DNA of 64,000 nt from JAGWAJ01 sp026707615 (GTDB taxonomy: Bacteria; Acidobacteriota; Vicinamibacteria; Vicinamibacterales; UBA8438): positions 248,001 through 312,000 of the forward strand of contig CBDBMW010000011.1 in assembly GCA_965207595.1 (NCBI GenBank). The letters run 5' to 3'. Shown piece after piece: positions 49,206 to 58,110 of this stretch; position 1 is the stretch's first letter, and each line of letters starts with the position of its first letter. The position numbers were made by a program, and so were the translations under genes. A model generated the notes under the pieces. The model did not search any database. It was not told the origin of the DNA and saw nothing but the letters and a program-made list of their open reading frames with translations.

Positions 49206-49330
49206 GCGTGCTCACCGGCGTCAAGGCGCTCGCTGACGCTCGCCCCGCCACAGGCGGGCTACCGGCCTTGACACCGGCTCCGCGCGCGCTCCAGATCGGC
49301 AATTGTCCGACGATGCCGGACCCCGACCCC
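49206..49330 (-). repeat. GC-rich dispersed repeat
   Basis: Matches 14590-14710 in reverse orientation, with GCGTCAAGG, CCTTGACACCGGCTCCGCGC and GGCAATTGTCCGACGATGCC. A shortened copy lies at 3367. It is non-coding and appears beside oriT-like modules. The rest of 49062-49530 is element sequence without a gene. Confidence 0.5.
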
Positions 49331-49530
49331 GCCAGACGTCAACCCCTCCACTCGATCGCCGCCTCCTCGAACACGAATCGGGCGGGGAGCGAGAACGCCG
49401 ACATCCGCTGCGATCTCGAGGCGCGAGAGGACATCGAAGAGAACGGCGGCGAAGATGCGAAGGCGACCGACGAACGTTCCCGGGCCGTGAACAGAGGCGG
49501 CCCGGCGGAACAGCAGCGACACCGGGACGA

Positions 49531-49616
49531 CTGGCTCCTGTCACCGGTTGGGTGGCAGGAGCCAGCCGACCCAATGTGTACACATTGGGGCTGGCGAGGG
49601 GACGCTGCGCGCCCCT
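49531..49616 (+). other. putative origin of transfer, copy 4
   Basis: CTGGCTCCTGTCACC (49531-49545) pairs with GGTGGCAGGAGCCAG (49551-49565) with one mismatch; then CCCAATGTGT/ACACATTGGG (49570-49589) is a perfect 20-bp palindrome, followed by CTGGCGAGGGGACGCTGCGC. Same order as copy 1. It faces copy 5 within the 4.3-kb element. Confidence 0.6.
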
Positions 49617-49876
49617 TCGAACCCCTGGCCCGGCGCGTCCTGACGGCGCTTCAGGTCATGGTTCGGCTCGTCGCCGACCACCAGCATCACGTCGACGCAG
49701 TCGAACGTGGCGACTGCGCGGTCGTGCTCGTTCGCGCGACCGCGGTCGCCGTTGACGCGATCGGCGCCGGGCCGACGACGGGCGCGGACGGCACTCCGCG
49801 ACAACGGCGGCATGGAGCTGCTCTTCGTTCGTGAAGGGCGGGCCAGCCTTTCCGGCTGGCCCGCAAGAGCGATCCC

Positions 49877-49957
49877 GCACGGTCGGCCGCGGCTGTCACC
49901 GAAGGCCGGAGCGAAGCGCAGGACCGCGCAGCGGTTGACGGCCGTGGTCGACCGTGC
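49877..49957 (-). repeat. oriT-associated long hairpin
   Basis: GCACGGTCGGCCGCGG (49877) pairs imperfectly with the sequence ending GACCGTGC at 49957. The loop is the reverse complement of those at 13876 and 15326, and it lies about 115 bases downstream of copy 5 in that copy's orientation. Neighbouring 49617-49876 and 49958-50071 have no gene. Confidence 0.45.
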
Positions 49958-50071
49958 GCTGCCGGACGCCGAGGGCCGCCCGGCGCTCATGCCAGTGCCG
50001 ACACTGGCGACGGCCGCATCGACGGCGGTCCGAACCGGCGCGCCGACGCGCCCGTATCTCCGTTACCGGGG

Positions 50072-50158
50072 TCGAGGGGGCGGCGCCCCCCGCCAGCCCG
50101 ATGTAGCACATCGGGTATGCTGGCTCCTCACTACCAACGGTCGTGAGGAGCCAGCATA
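50072..50158 (-). other. putative origin of transfer, copy 5
   Basis: Reading leftward: perfect 16-bp arms (TATGCTGGCTCCTCAC at 50116-50131 with 50143-50158), then CCCGATGT/ACATCGGG (50097-50115), then GGCTGGCGGGGGGCGCCGCC. Inverted relative to copy 4, 500 bases away. The stem overlaps the last codons of the integrase gene. Confidence 0.6.
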
Positions 50159-51480
50159 CGGTTCCTCGGGTCGTCGGTGGCGGCCTCTCTCTCACGGCCC
50201 GGATCGCCCTCGTTGCTCACCGGGATCGTATCGCGTTCGGTGGCCTGCTCGATGGCGTTCCGGCTCGATCTCCCGAGCTTGATGTACTCGCCCCAATCGT
50301 CCATGAGCCGCCGCCGCCGCTCGAACAGGTCCGACCTCGCGTAGGCCGCTTCCACCTTGTTACCGACGACGTGGGCGAGCGCGGCCTCGATGACCTCGCG
50401 CCGGTGCTCCGTCTCCTCCGCCGCCCAGTCCCGGAACGAGGAGCGGAAGCCATGAGGAACGGCCGGGACCTTCTGACGCTCCAGCAGCCGCCGGAGCACC
50501 TTCTCGTCGAGCCGTTCACCGGCGCCGGCCGGGAACACGAGCGGGCCGGGGTGGTCGCCGAGCGTCCGCGCCGCGTCGAGGATGTCCAGAGCACGCCGAC
50601 AGAGCGGAACCCGGTGCTCGCGGTGCGCCTTCATCCTCGCCGCCGGAACGGTCCACACGTGGGCCGACGCGTCCATCTCGTCCCATCGTGCCCCACGTAC
50701 CTCGCCCCAACGCGCCGCCGTGAGCACGAGGAACTCGAACGCCAGCTTGACCGCCTCGGCCGCGTTCGACTCTCGAACCACCGCGACCGCCGCCCCCACG
50801 TCCCGATGCGGCAGCGCCCGCATGTGCCGCACGACCTCGTTCTGCTTGCCGAGCACCGGCCCGAGCCGGTCGCACGGGTTGTCCGCCCGCATGTTCATCG
50901 CAATGGCCCATTCCATGACCGCGCTGATGCGCTGCCGCACGTTGCGCGCCGTCTGCACCTTCACGTGCCAGATCGGCGTCAGGACCTCCAGCACGTCCCC
51001 GCTCGCGACCTCGGAGACGAGCCGGTTGCCGATGCGGGGGAAGGCGTGGCGTTCGAGGCTGTGCAGCCAGGTCCGGGCGTGCAGCGGGCTGCGCCAGCCG
51101 GCCCGCTTCTGCTCGACGACGCGGGCCGCGGCGTCGGCGAACGTCGGCATTCCCTCCGCGCGGCGCTTCTCCGCGAGCGGATCGCCGCCAGAGCGGGCGA
51201 GCTTGCGGTTCGACAGCGCCCGCTCCCGCGCCTGGGCCAGTGATACCAGGGCGGTGCTGCCAAGTCCGAGTTCGCGTTTCCGGCCCCGGATGACGAGCCG
51301 CTGGACCCAACTGCGGGTGCCGGTCGGCTGAACGACGAGGTAGAGCCCCTGCCCGTCGCAGTGCCTGCCAGGCGGGGCGGAGCGGATGAAGGCGGCCGAC
51401 AGGGCCTTGTTGGGGTGCCGGCCTCGGGGCTTGTGTCTTCGCGGTCTGTTCGCCGGCGTGTATCCGCTATCCATTCCCAT
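50131..51480 (-). CDS. tyrosine integrase 3 (P4 type) of the 4.3-kb element
   Basis: A 449-residue integrase: KALSAAFIRSAPPGRHCDG and LYLVVQPTGTRSWVQRL (arm binding), ADAAARVVEQKRAGWRSP, and a catalytic domain with R in LTAARWGEVRG, H and R in VPHGFRSSFRDWAAE, H in ALAHVVGNKVE and nucleophile Y in AAYARSDLFERRRR. The start MGMDSGYTP at 51480 follows the conserved CCCGTATATGAT block. Its C-terminal 45 residues run into the oriT-like stem (copy 5). It lies 139 bases from the attR repeat and is the likely enzyme that inserted the element into PQQ dehydrogenase 2. Confidence 0.9.
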   Translation of the reverse strand: MGMDSGYTPANRPRRHKPRGRHPNKALSAAFIRSAPPGRHCDGQGLYLVVQPTGTRSWVQRLVIRGRKRELGLGSTALVSLAQARERALSNRKLARSGGDPLAEKRRAEGMPTFADAAARVVEQKRAGWRSPLHARTWLHSLERHAFPRIGNRLVSEVASGDVLEVLTPIWHVKVQTARNVRQRISAVMEWAIAMNMRADNPCDRLGPVLGKQNEVVRHMRALPHRDVGAAVAVVRESNAAEAVKLAFEFLVLTAARWGEVRGARWDEMDASAHVWTVPAARMKAHREHRVPLCRRALDILDAARTLGDHPGPLVFPAGAGERLDEKVLRRLLERQKVPAVPHGFRSSFRDWAAEETEHRREVIEAALAHVVGNKVEAAYARSDLFERRRRLMDDWGEYIKLGRSSRNAIEQATERDTIPVSNEGDPGREREAATDDPRNRMLAPHDRW

Positions 51481-51618
51481 ATCATATACGGGATGGCAGC
51501 GGATTTCGCAAGTCGGCCTGACCCGTGCAGGCTGCCGATTGCAGGTGATAAACAACTATCAATCAGCTACTTACAGACTTCTCAGCACGGCCATGCACGG
51601 CAGTGGACTCCAGGAGCC

Positions 51619-51631
51619 CGTTGAGGTGCTG
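51619..51631 (+). repeat. attR of the 4.3-kb element
   Basis: CGTTGAGGTGCTG, identical to 47326-47338. Between it and the integrase start is a 26-base block resembling 9000-9030, a likely attP arm. Confidence 0.75.
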
Positions 51632-52546
51632 GTAGTACCACGCGATCTCGCCCGTGTCGGCGTCGAGGGCCAGGGTCGAGTTGTGGTACAGGTGCTTCCT
51701 GTCCACTCCGCCGAGCATGAACTTCGGGGCGGGCGACGTCACCGACGTGCCGATGTAGATGAGGTTCAGCGCCGGATCGTAGCTGGGCACCATCCAGGCG
51801 CCCACGTGCTTGCGCTCCTCGTAGGGCACGTCGCCCCAGCTCTCGTCCCCCGGCTCGCCGGGCGCGGGAATCGTGCGCGTCCGCCACAGCTCAGCGCCGG
51901 TCCTGGCATCGTGGGCGGTGATGACGCACGCCTCGGGGCCGCCGGCCGGGGCGCAACTGCGGCCCGAGATGACCTTGCCGCCGGCGATGATGGGTCCCGA
52001 GGTCTGGTTCGCGGGGTGCGTCCGGTAGTCGAGGATCTCGGTCTCCCAGGCCAGACGGCCCGTCTCGGCATCGAGCGCGAAGACGTAGTCGTCGACGCTG
52101 GTGTCGATGATGAGGTCGTCGTAGATCGCGAGGTTCCGGTTGATCTCGGCGAGGACGCCGATGAAGTACTCGTCCACGTCATCGGGGAGCGACCGCCGGT
52201 ACTCCCACAGGAGATCGCCGCTGGCGCCGTCGAGCGCCTGGATGACGTCCCGGGGGTTGGGCATGTAGAGGACGCCGTCATGGACGAGCGGCGTTCCCTG
52301 CTGGAGGCCGGGCGCGAGGGCGCGCGTCCAGACCATTCGGAGGTCGCCCACGTTGTCGCGGTCGATCTGGTCGAGCGGGCTGTAGCCCCACCCGTCGAGC
52401 GTCCGCCGCCACATGAGCCAGTCGGCCGGATCGGGATCCTGCAGCACCGCGTCCGTCACCGGGACGAAACGATCGCTCGATTGAGCCGGCGCCTGGCTCG
52501 CCGACAGGACCAGACACACCGCGAGCGCCCACCGGATCGCAGACAT
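51619..52546 (-). pseudogene. PQQ-dependent dehydrogenase 2, N-terminal half
   Basis: Starts MSAIRWALAVCLVLSASQAP (signal peptide) and has the first propeller blades: DWLMWRRTLDGWGYSPLDQI, GRLAWETEILDYRTHP, KVISGRSCAPAGGPEACV and DTGEIAWYYQHLN, where the element interrupts it. A chimeric frame continues to a stop at 51563. Joined with 46478-47338 it would be a complete enzyme of about 590 residues. It lies 47 bases after the RND gene on the same strand. Confidence 0.88.
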
Positions 52547-52593
52547 ACGCCCTCCCCGTGTCACTCTACACGCGCGCTCGCGGATGGCAAAGC

Positions 52594-55500
52594 TCAGGTG
52601 GCAGCCTCGGCCGCCCGCGCGGCGCTGCCCTCGGGCACGGTCCCCGGCCCCACCGCCGGGGGCTCCGGCGCCGGGTCGCGGAGGCCGAACACCCGACGCA
52701 TCGTGCGGCCGAAGTCGTCGAGGATCATGTAGGACGTCGGCACCAGGATCAGCGTGATGAACGTCGCGAAGAGCACCCCGAAGCCGAGCGAGACCGCCAT
52801 CGGCTTCAGGAAGGCGGCGTCGAGGCTGCGGTTCCACGTCAGCGGCGCGAGGCCGAAGAAGGTGGTGAGCGAGGTCAGCAGGATCGGCCGGAAGCGCTGG
52901 ACGCCCGCCTCCCGCACCGCGAGCGCGAGCCCCGTCGACTCGAACGCCCGCCGGTCCGTCGGGCCCCCGCCGGCCTGCCGCGCCATCCGCCCGACGCCCG
53001 CGTGGACGGCCCGCTCGCGGTTGATGAAGTCGACCATGATGAGGCTGTCGTTGACCACCACGCCGGTCAGCGCGACGAGCCCGAACATCGACATCATCGA
53101 CACGTTGATATCCAGGAAGATGTGGCCCCAGACCGCCCCGATGAGCCCGAACGGGATGGCGGTCATGATGATGAGCGGCTGCACGTAGGATCGGAGCGGC
53201 ACCGCGAGCAGCGCGAAGATCATCAGCAGGGCCAGCACGAAGCCCCGCTGCAGCCCGCCGACCGCGTCGCGCTGCTCGGCCATCATCCCCTCGAAGCTGT
53301 AGAACACGCCGGGGTGGCGGGCGAGCACCTCGGGGAGGATGCGGGTGTTGAGGTCCGCGATGACGTCGCTGGCCGAGGTCACGCCCGGGTCGACGGAGGC
53401 GGTGACGTTGACGGCCCGGTTGCGGTCGACGCGGCGGATCGACGCGAAGCCGCGCCCCGGCTCGACGACGGCGACCTGACTGAAGGGCACCTCGCCGCCG
53501 TCGGGGGTGCGGATGCGCATGTTCTCGAGGTCGCCGAGCGAGCGGCGCTCGTCGCGCGGATAGCGGACCATGACGCGGATGTCGTCGCGACCGCGCTGGA
53601 TGCGTTGCGCCTCCTCGCCGTAGAAGGCCTGGCGCACCTGGCGGCCGAGGTCCTGGAGCGTCAGGCCGAGGGTCTCGGCGGCGGGCTTGATGCCGAGCTT
53701 CATCTCCTCCTTGCCGGCGCGGAACGAGTCGGTCACCTCGTAGACGCCGGCGTACTCCAGGAGCCGCTGCTTGACGTCCTCGGCCGCCGCCTGCAGGCGG
53801 TCGAGGTCGGGCCCGGCGAGCTGCACGTCGACGTCGCTTCCCGCGTTCATGCTGCTCAGCGTGAAGTTGACGTCGTCCGCCTCGGCGATCGGGCCGGTGG
53901 CGTCCCGCCACATGAGGCCGAGCTCCTCGCTGCCGTAGATGCGCTGCTCCGTCGGGAGCAGCTCGATCGCCACCTCCCCGATGTGCGACGACGCGACGCT
54001 GCCCACCGGCGGTCCGTCCGGTCCGCCGCCCCGCCCCGCCATCGGCTGGTCGCCGATCGCCGCCAGCACGTGCACGAAGTAGTCGCGGCCGGTCTCCTCG
54101 AGCAGCCGCCGGCGGAGCCGGTCCGCGCCCGCCTCGAGCCTCGCCACCGCCTCCCCGGTGGTGGTCACCGGGGTGCCCTGCGGCATCGTCACCGACGCCG
54201 AGATGACGTCGGCCTCGATGTTGGGGATGAAGCGGAAGGGCGGGCGACCCGAGAGCACGAGGCCGACGGTGACGATCATGATGCCGACGCCGATCGACGC
54301 CGTCAGGTACCGCCAGCGGAGCGCCGCCTCGAGGAGCGGGCAGTAGACCGACCGCACGAAGCGCTTCAGGCCCTCCGAGAACAGCGACTGGAACCGGCGC
54401 CACGGCCCCGGCCGGCCGCGCTTCGGGATGTGCGACAGGTGGGCGGGCAGGATGTTCAGCGACTCGACCAGCGAGAAGAGCAGGCAAGGGATGACGACGA
54501 GCGGGATGACCCGGAAGATCTTGCCCATCATGCCCGGCACGAACAGCAGGGGACTGAAGGCGGCCACCGTCGTCAGCACCGCGAACGTCACCGGCTTGGC
54601 TATCTCGTAGGCCCCCTCGATGGAGCCCCGCATGCCGTCGCCGTGCCGCTCCTGGTGCCGGTAGATGTTCTCGCCGACGATGATCGCGTCGTCGACGACG
54701 ATGCCAAGCACCAGGACGAAGGCGAAGAGCGAGATGACGTTGACGGAGACGTCGAGGCCCGGCATCAGCGCGATGGCGCCCAGGAACGAGATCGGGATCC
54801 CCAGGCTGACCCAGAACGCGAGGCGCAGCTCCAGGAACAGCGCCAGCACCAGGAAGACGAGCGCAAAGCCCGCGAAGCCGCTCTGCAGCATCAGCGAGAG
54901 CTGGTTGTTCAGCGACTCCGCCTCGTTCTGCCAGACCGTGAGCGAGACGCCCTCCGGGAGCCGGGCCTGCGCTTCCGCCACGTACTCGGTGGCCGCCGCG
55001 GCGATCTCGATCGCGCTCTGGTCGCCGGTGCGGAAGACGGAGACCATCATCGTCGGCTCGACGTCGAAGCGGGCCTCCTGGTCGGTCTCCTCGAACCCGT
55101 CGACCACCGTCGCCACGTCGCCGAGGTGCAGTCGGCTTCCGTCGGGCCGCGTCCAGAGAGCCAGGTTCTCGAACTCCGCTCCCCGGTACGCCTGCCCGAT
55201 CGTGCGCAGCAGGATCTCCCCCCGCTCCGTCCGCACGGACCCGCCCGGCAGGTCCAGCGACGACCGCCGCACCGCGTCCGCCACCTGGTCGAACGTCATC
55301 CCGTGGCGCCGCAGGTCGTCCTCCGAGACCTCGATCGAGATCTCGTAGGGCGGCGCGCTCACGATGTCGACCTGCGTGATCTCCGGGGTCGCGGTCAGCT
55401 CGTCGCGGACCCGCTCGGTGACCTGTTTCAGGGTGAACGGGTCGACATCGCCGGAGACCGCGATGTCGACCACCTGCTGGCGGTTCGTGAGCTCGCGGAT

Positions 55501-55881
55501 GATTGGCTTCTCGGTCTCGATCGGGAAGGTGGTGATGGCGTCGATGTTGCTCTTGACCTCGTCGACGACGCGGCGCGCGTCGGCGCCGAGGTCGAGCTCG
55601 ATCATCACCGTCCCCATTCCCTCCGAGGCGGTCGACTGGATCCGCTTGATGCCGTCGATCCCCTGGATCGACTCCTCGATGCGGACGTTCACCGCCTGCT
55701 CGACCTCCTCGGGGGCGGCGCCGAGGTACGGGACCTCGACGTTGATGCGGTCGAGCTCCATCTCCGGAAACACCTCTTCGTTGGTAATCGTTGCGGCCAG
55801 GATGCCGCTGACGATGATGAACGCCATCATCAGGTTGGCGGCGACGCCGTTACGGGCGAACCAGTCGATCATGCCTCTCAT
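52594..55881 (-). CDS. RND-family (HAE-1) efflux pump
   Basis: The 1095-residue protein has two repeats of six membrane helices with large periplasmic domains. Landmarks: N-terminal helix MIDWFARNGVAANLMMAF, GIVVDDAIIVGENIYRHQE in TM4 (proton-relay aspartates), MTAIPFGLIGAVWGHIF, VVNDSLIMVDFIN in TM10. It should export drugs or lipophilic compounds using the proton gradient. No adaptor or outer-membrane channel gene is next to it, so partners must be elsewhere. It lies 16 bases after the sulfatase-fold gene and 47 before PQQ dehydrogenase 2. Confidence 0.9.
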   Translation of the reverse strand: MRGMIDWFARNGVAANLMMAFIIVSGILAATITNEEVFPEMELDRINVEVPYLGAAPEEVEQAVNVRIEESIQGIDGIKRIQSTASEGMGTVMIELDLGADARRVVDEVKSNIDAITTFPIETEKPIIRELTNRQQVVDIAVSGDVDPFTLKQVTERVRDELTATPEITQVDIVSAPPYEISIEVSEDDLRRHGMTFDQVADAVRRSSLDLPGGSVRTERGEILLRTIGQAYRGAEFENLALWTRPDGSRLHLGDVATVVDGFEETDQEARFDVEPTMMVSVFRTGDQSAIEIAAAATEYVAEAQARLPEGVSLTVWQNEAESLNNQLSLMLQSGFAGFALVFLVLALFLELRLAFWVSLGIPISFLGAIALMPGLDVSVNVISLFAFVLVLGIVVDDAIIVGENIYRHQERHGDGMRGSIEGAYEIAKPVTFAVLTTVAAFSPLLFVPGMMGKIFRVIPLVVIPCLLFSLVESLNILPAHLSHIPKRGRPGPWRRFQSLFSEGLKRFVRSVYCPLLEAALRWRYLTASIGVGIMIVTVGLVLSGRPPFRFIPNIEADVISASVTMPQGTPVTTTGEAVARLEAGADRLRRRLLEETGRDYFVHVLAAIGDQPMAGRGGGPDGPPVGSVASSHIGEVAIELLPTEQRIYGSEELGLMWRDATGPIAEADDVNFTLSSMNAGSDVDVQLAGPDLDRLQAAAEDVKQRLLEYAGVYEVTDSFRAGKEEMKLGIKPAAETLGLTLQDLGRQVRQAFYGEEAQRIQRGRDDIRVMVRYPRDERRSLGDLENMRIRTPDGGEVPFSQVAVVEPGRGFASIRRVDRNRAVNVTASVDPGVTSASDVIADLNTRILPEVLARHPGVFYSFEGMMAEQRDAVGGLQRGFVLALLMIFALLAVPLRSYVQPLIIMTAIPFGLIGAVWGHIFLDINVSMMSMFGLVALTGVVVNDSLIMVDFINRERAVHAGVGRMARQAGGGPTDRRAFESTGLALAVREAGVQRFRPILLTSLTTFFGLAPLTWNRSLDAAFLKPMAVSLGFGVLFATFITLILVPTSYMILDDFGRTMRRVFGLRDPAPEPPAVGPGTVPEGSAARAAEAAT

Positions 55882-55897
55882 GCTCGCCTCCCCACGC

Positions 55898-57673
55898 CTA
55901 CCATTCCGGGGTTTCCCGGACCGCGATGCCGGTCGGGCTGAACTGCAGCTTCCCGCCGGCTTCCACCGCCAGCAGGCCCAGCAGAAACGGATACACCGCT
56001 TCCAGACGGAACTCCGGGGGCGACGTCGAGGGCCTCCAGGGGACGTCCCCCCCTTCGACGAAGCCGGCCGCCGCCAGCGGCCCCGGCAGCTCGGCCAGGT
56101 CGGTCACGACGTGCACCGCCACGTCGTTGCCGCCCTGCCCGTCCGCGATGAACGGCGGCTGGTGATCGCCCAGCACGACGGCGAGGAATCCGGGCTCCAC
56201 GCGCCGGCGGAACACGTCCAGCAGCAGCTCCCATTCGTAGGCGACGGTCACGAAGTAGTCGCGCTTCCAGCCCTGGGGCACCGTCAGCGCCAGCTCCACG
56301 TAGTCCGGCCGGGTCTCCAGGAAGGAGGGCTGCTCCTTCTCCAGCTCCGCGACATCGGCCGTGATCCGGGGCGGCGGTTCCCACGCGAAGTGGGTGGAGA
56401 CGGCGGAGAAATGGAGCAGCCGCGGGCGCGGCCTGTCGTTCCAGTGCCGGGCAAAGGCGTACTCCAGCGCCCACTGATCGGGCACGCGGCCGAATCCGTA
56501 GAAGGAGCCGTCGTACTCGAAGCCGTCGCGGATGATCACCTCGTCGTAGCCGTAGAGGTCCTCCGCCCAGGTGGCCCCGGGCTGCACGGCCAGCGTGTAG
56601 TAGCCCTGCCGCTGCAGGTAGGAGACGAGGTGCGGATAGCGGCCGGCCATGCGTTTCCAGGCCCAGTAGTGGGAGTGGCTCCCGATCCGCATGCCGCTCA
56701 ACGCCGACGCCGTGCTCATCCACGACCCGCCGCCGTACACCGGAGAGGCGGCGAAGCGCGTCAGCAGGCGAAGCTGCAGCGCGTCCAGCTCGCTCTCCAC
56801 GCGGCGCATCAACCCCTGCCGCGCCGCCCGGTAGTCGTCGTCGGCCCAGAGCGCCGCGCCGTAGGATTCCACCGTGAAGAGATAGATGTCGGGACGGCGC
56901 CGCGGCACCGTCTCCGCCAGGCGGGCCGCCGCGGCCACCGCGGAGTCGTCCATCGCCGCCACGGTGGCCAGGACGTCCTGCGAGCGCTGCCAGTTGTAGT
57001 AGAGGTGCTTGGCCTGGAGCTGGATGATCGGATCGTCCCGCGGCACGCCGAACCACACGAGGGACAGGATGCAGTAGGCGTTGACGGCCGCCCATCCGAT
57101 GACCGCCTGCCGCCGGCCGAGGCCGGCGCCCCAGCGCCACGCGGCGTCGAGATGGCGAGCCACCAGGACGCCGAAGCCGGCGAACGCAGCCAGCGCCGCG
57201 GCGGCGAGCAGCAGCTCCGCCGGGCCCCAGGCATCCCGCACGAAGATCCACGCGCTCTCGATCATCAGCACGTCGTCGAGGAGCGTGCCCGGACGTTCCA
57301 GCAGGTGCTGTACGAAGCCGCTGTAGGCCAGGAAGGCGAGGAGCGTGAGATAGGCCGCGGCCGCGAGCGGAACCACGATGCGCCGCCACCCGCCCGCAAG
57401 CCGTCCGGCGAGAACCAGCGACGAGAACAGGAAGATCCAGTCCGCGCTCACCCGGAAGATGTCCTTGTTGTGGCGCCGGACGAAGAGCTGCATCAGGTAC
57501 TCATACGTGCTGCGTCCGATTCCCGACCATCCCCAGTCGTACGCACCTCGCGGATGTCCCGGCGGGAAGAACGGCCAGAAGTCGTTCTCCTGCGCGGCGA
57601 GCAGATAGAGCGGTACGAAGAGCAGCAGGTTGAGGGCGGCGAACCCCGCCGCGATGCCCACGCCCTTCGGCAC
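55898..57673 (-). CDS. membrane sulfatase/LTA-synthase-like protein
   Basis: The 591-residue protein has about five N-terminal membrane helices (residues 6-26, 75-115, 140-170, 185-205) and a C-terminal alkaline-phosphatase-superfamily domain: IYLFTVESYGAALWADDD (nucleophile region), GGSWMSTASALSGMRIGSHS, LLHFSAVSTHFAWEPPP and VVLGDHQPPF (metal ligands GDH). This is the layout of LTA synthase and phosphoethanolamine transferases, which work on the outer face of the membrane. Substrate is unknown. Transcribed with the RND pump. Confidence 0.8.
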   Translation of the reverse strand: MPKGVGIAAGFAALNLLLFVPLYLLAAQENDFWPFFPPGHPRGAYDWGWSGIGRSTYEYLMQLFVRRHNKDIFRVSADWIFLFSSLVLAGRLAGGWRRIVVPLAAAAYLTLLAFLAYSGFVQHLLERPGTLLDDVLMIESAWIFVRDAWGPAELLLAAAALAAFAGFGVLVARHLDAAWRWGAGLGRRQAVIGWAAVNAYCILSLVWFGVPRDDPIIQLQAKHLYYNWQRSQDVLATVAAMDDSAVAAAARLAETVPRRRPDIYLFTVESYGAALWADDDYRAARQGLMRRVESELDALQLRLLTRFAASPVYGGGSWMSTASALSGMRIGSHSHYWAWKRMAGRYPHLVSYLQRQGYYTLAVQPGATWAEDLYGYDEVIIRDGFEYDGSFYGFGRVPDQWALEYAFARHWNDRPRPRLLHFSAVSTHFAWEPPPRITADVAELEKEQPSFLETRPDYVELALTVPQGWKRDYFVTVAYEWELLLDVFRRRVEPGFLAVVLGDHQPPFIADGQGGNDVAVHVVTDLAELPGPLAAAGFVEGGDVPWRPSTSPPEFRLEAVYPFLLGLLAVEAGGKLQFSPTGIAVRETPEW

Positions 57674-58110
57674 CGCCGGAACACGCAGGGTCAGGCGGAT
57701 CTCCGGAATCGGCGACCTCCTCGGGAACCGGCGCGCGCTCGGCAGGTCCGACGGGTGCCCCGGGCCCCGATGCCCGGGATCGGGTGGCTGCCGCTCTCTG
57801 CCCGACGACTCCTACACTACTATTACGGACGCACCCCTTGTCGCGGTGCGGCCGGTCGCCCCCGCTTGGACTCTCGTGACACCGCGGGCCGCCTCGACTG
57901 CACTCTGAGGCAACGGCCCCGGGCACGACACCAGGCGCATCGCGACCGAGGTCGAGCTCGATTGCGATTACCGCAAGAAGTGCGATTACCGCAGGAAAGA
58001 GGACGGCCACACCGCGTCCGACCACGCTCCCAGGTTCGCGCACCTGGACTGACGGGGCCGCCGGTCCCAGGTGGAGTATCGCGGAAGAAGACCCTCCGAC
58101 CGTCAGCGCG
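57674..58110. other. no supportable gene
   Basis: Gap between the esterase stop and the sulfatase-fold start. Open frames have no domain content. The sequence may hold the promoter of the sulfatase-RND-PQQ transcript; nothing distinct stands out. Confidence 0.4.

Larger units (their letters stand above)
47326..51631. mobile_element. 4.3-kb integrative element in PQQ dehydrogenase 2
   Basis: CGTTGAGGTGCTG occurs at 47326-47338 and 51619-51631. Removing one copy and the DNA between restores WYYQHLN-DHWDLDHPF, the uninterrupted sequence of PQQ dehydrogenase 1. Contents in order: HNH nuclease, Mrr-type nuclease, two oriT-like modules facing each other, a hairpin element and a P4-type integrase next to the right edge. 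No relaxase. Confidence 0.88.

Noticed and set aside
51632..54487. Long minus-strand frame running from the RND gene into PQQ dehydrogenase 2
   Set aside because: Only its last part (from 52546) is the PQQ gene; the rest is a shifted frame of the RND gene.
52558..55941. Long open frame opposite the RND pump
   Set aside because: Composition is dominated by R, H, E, D and A with no fold; a GC-skew shadow of the efflux gene.
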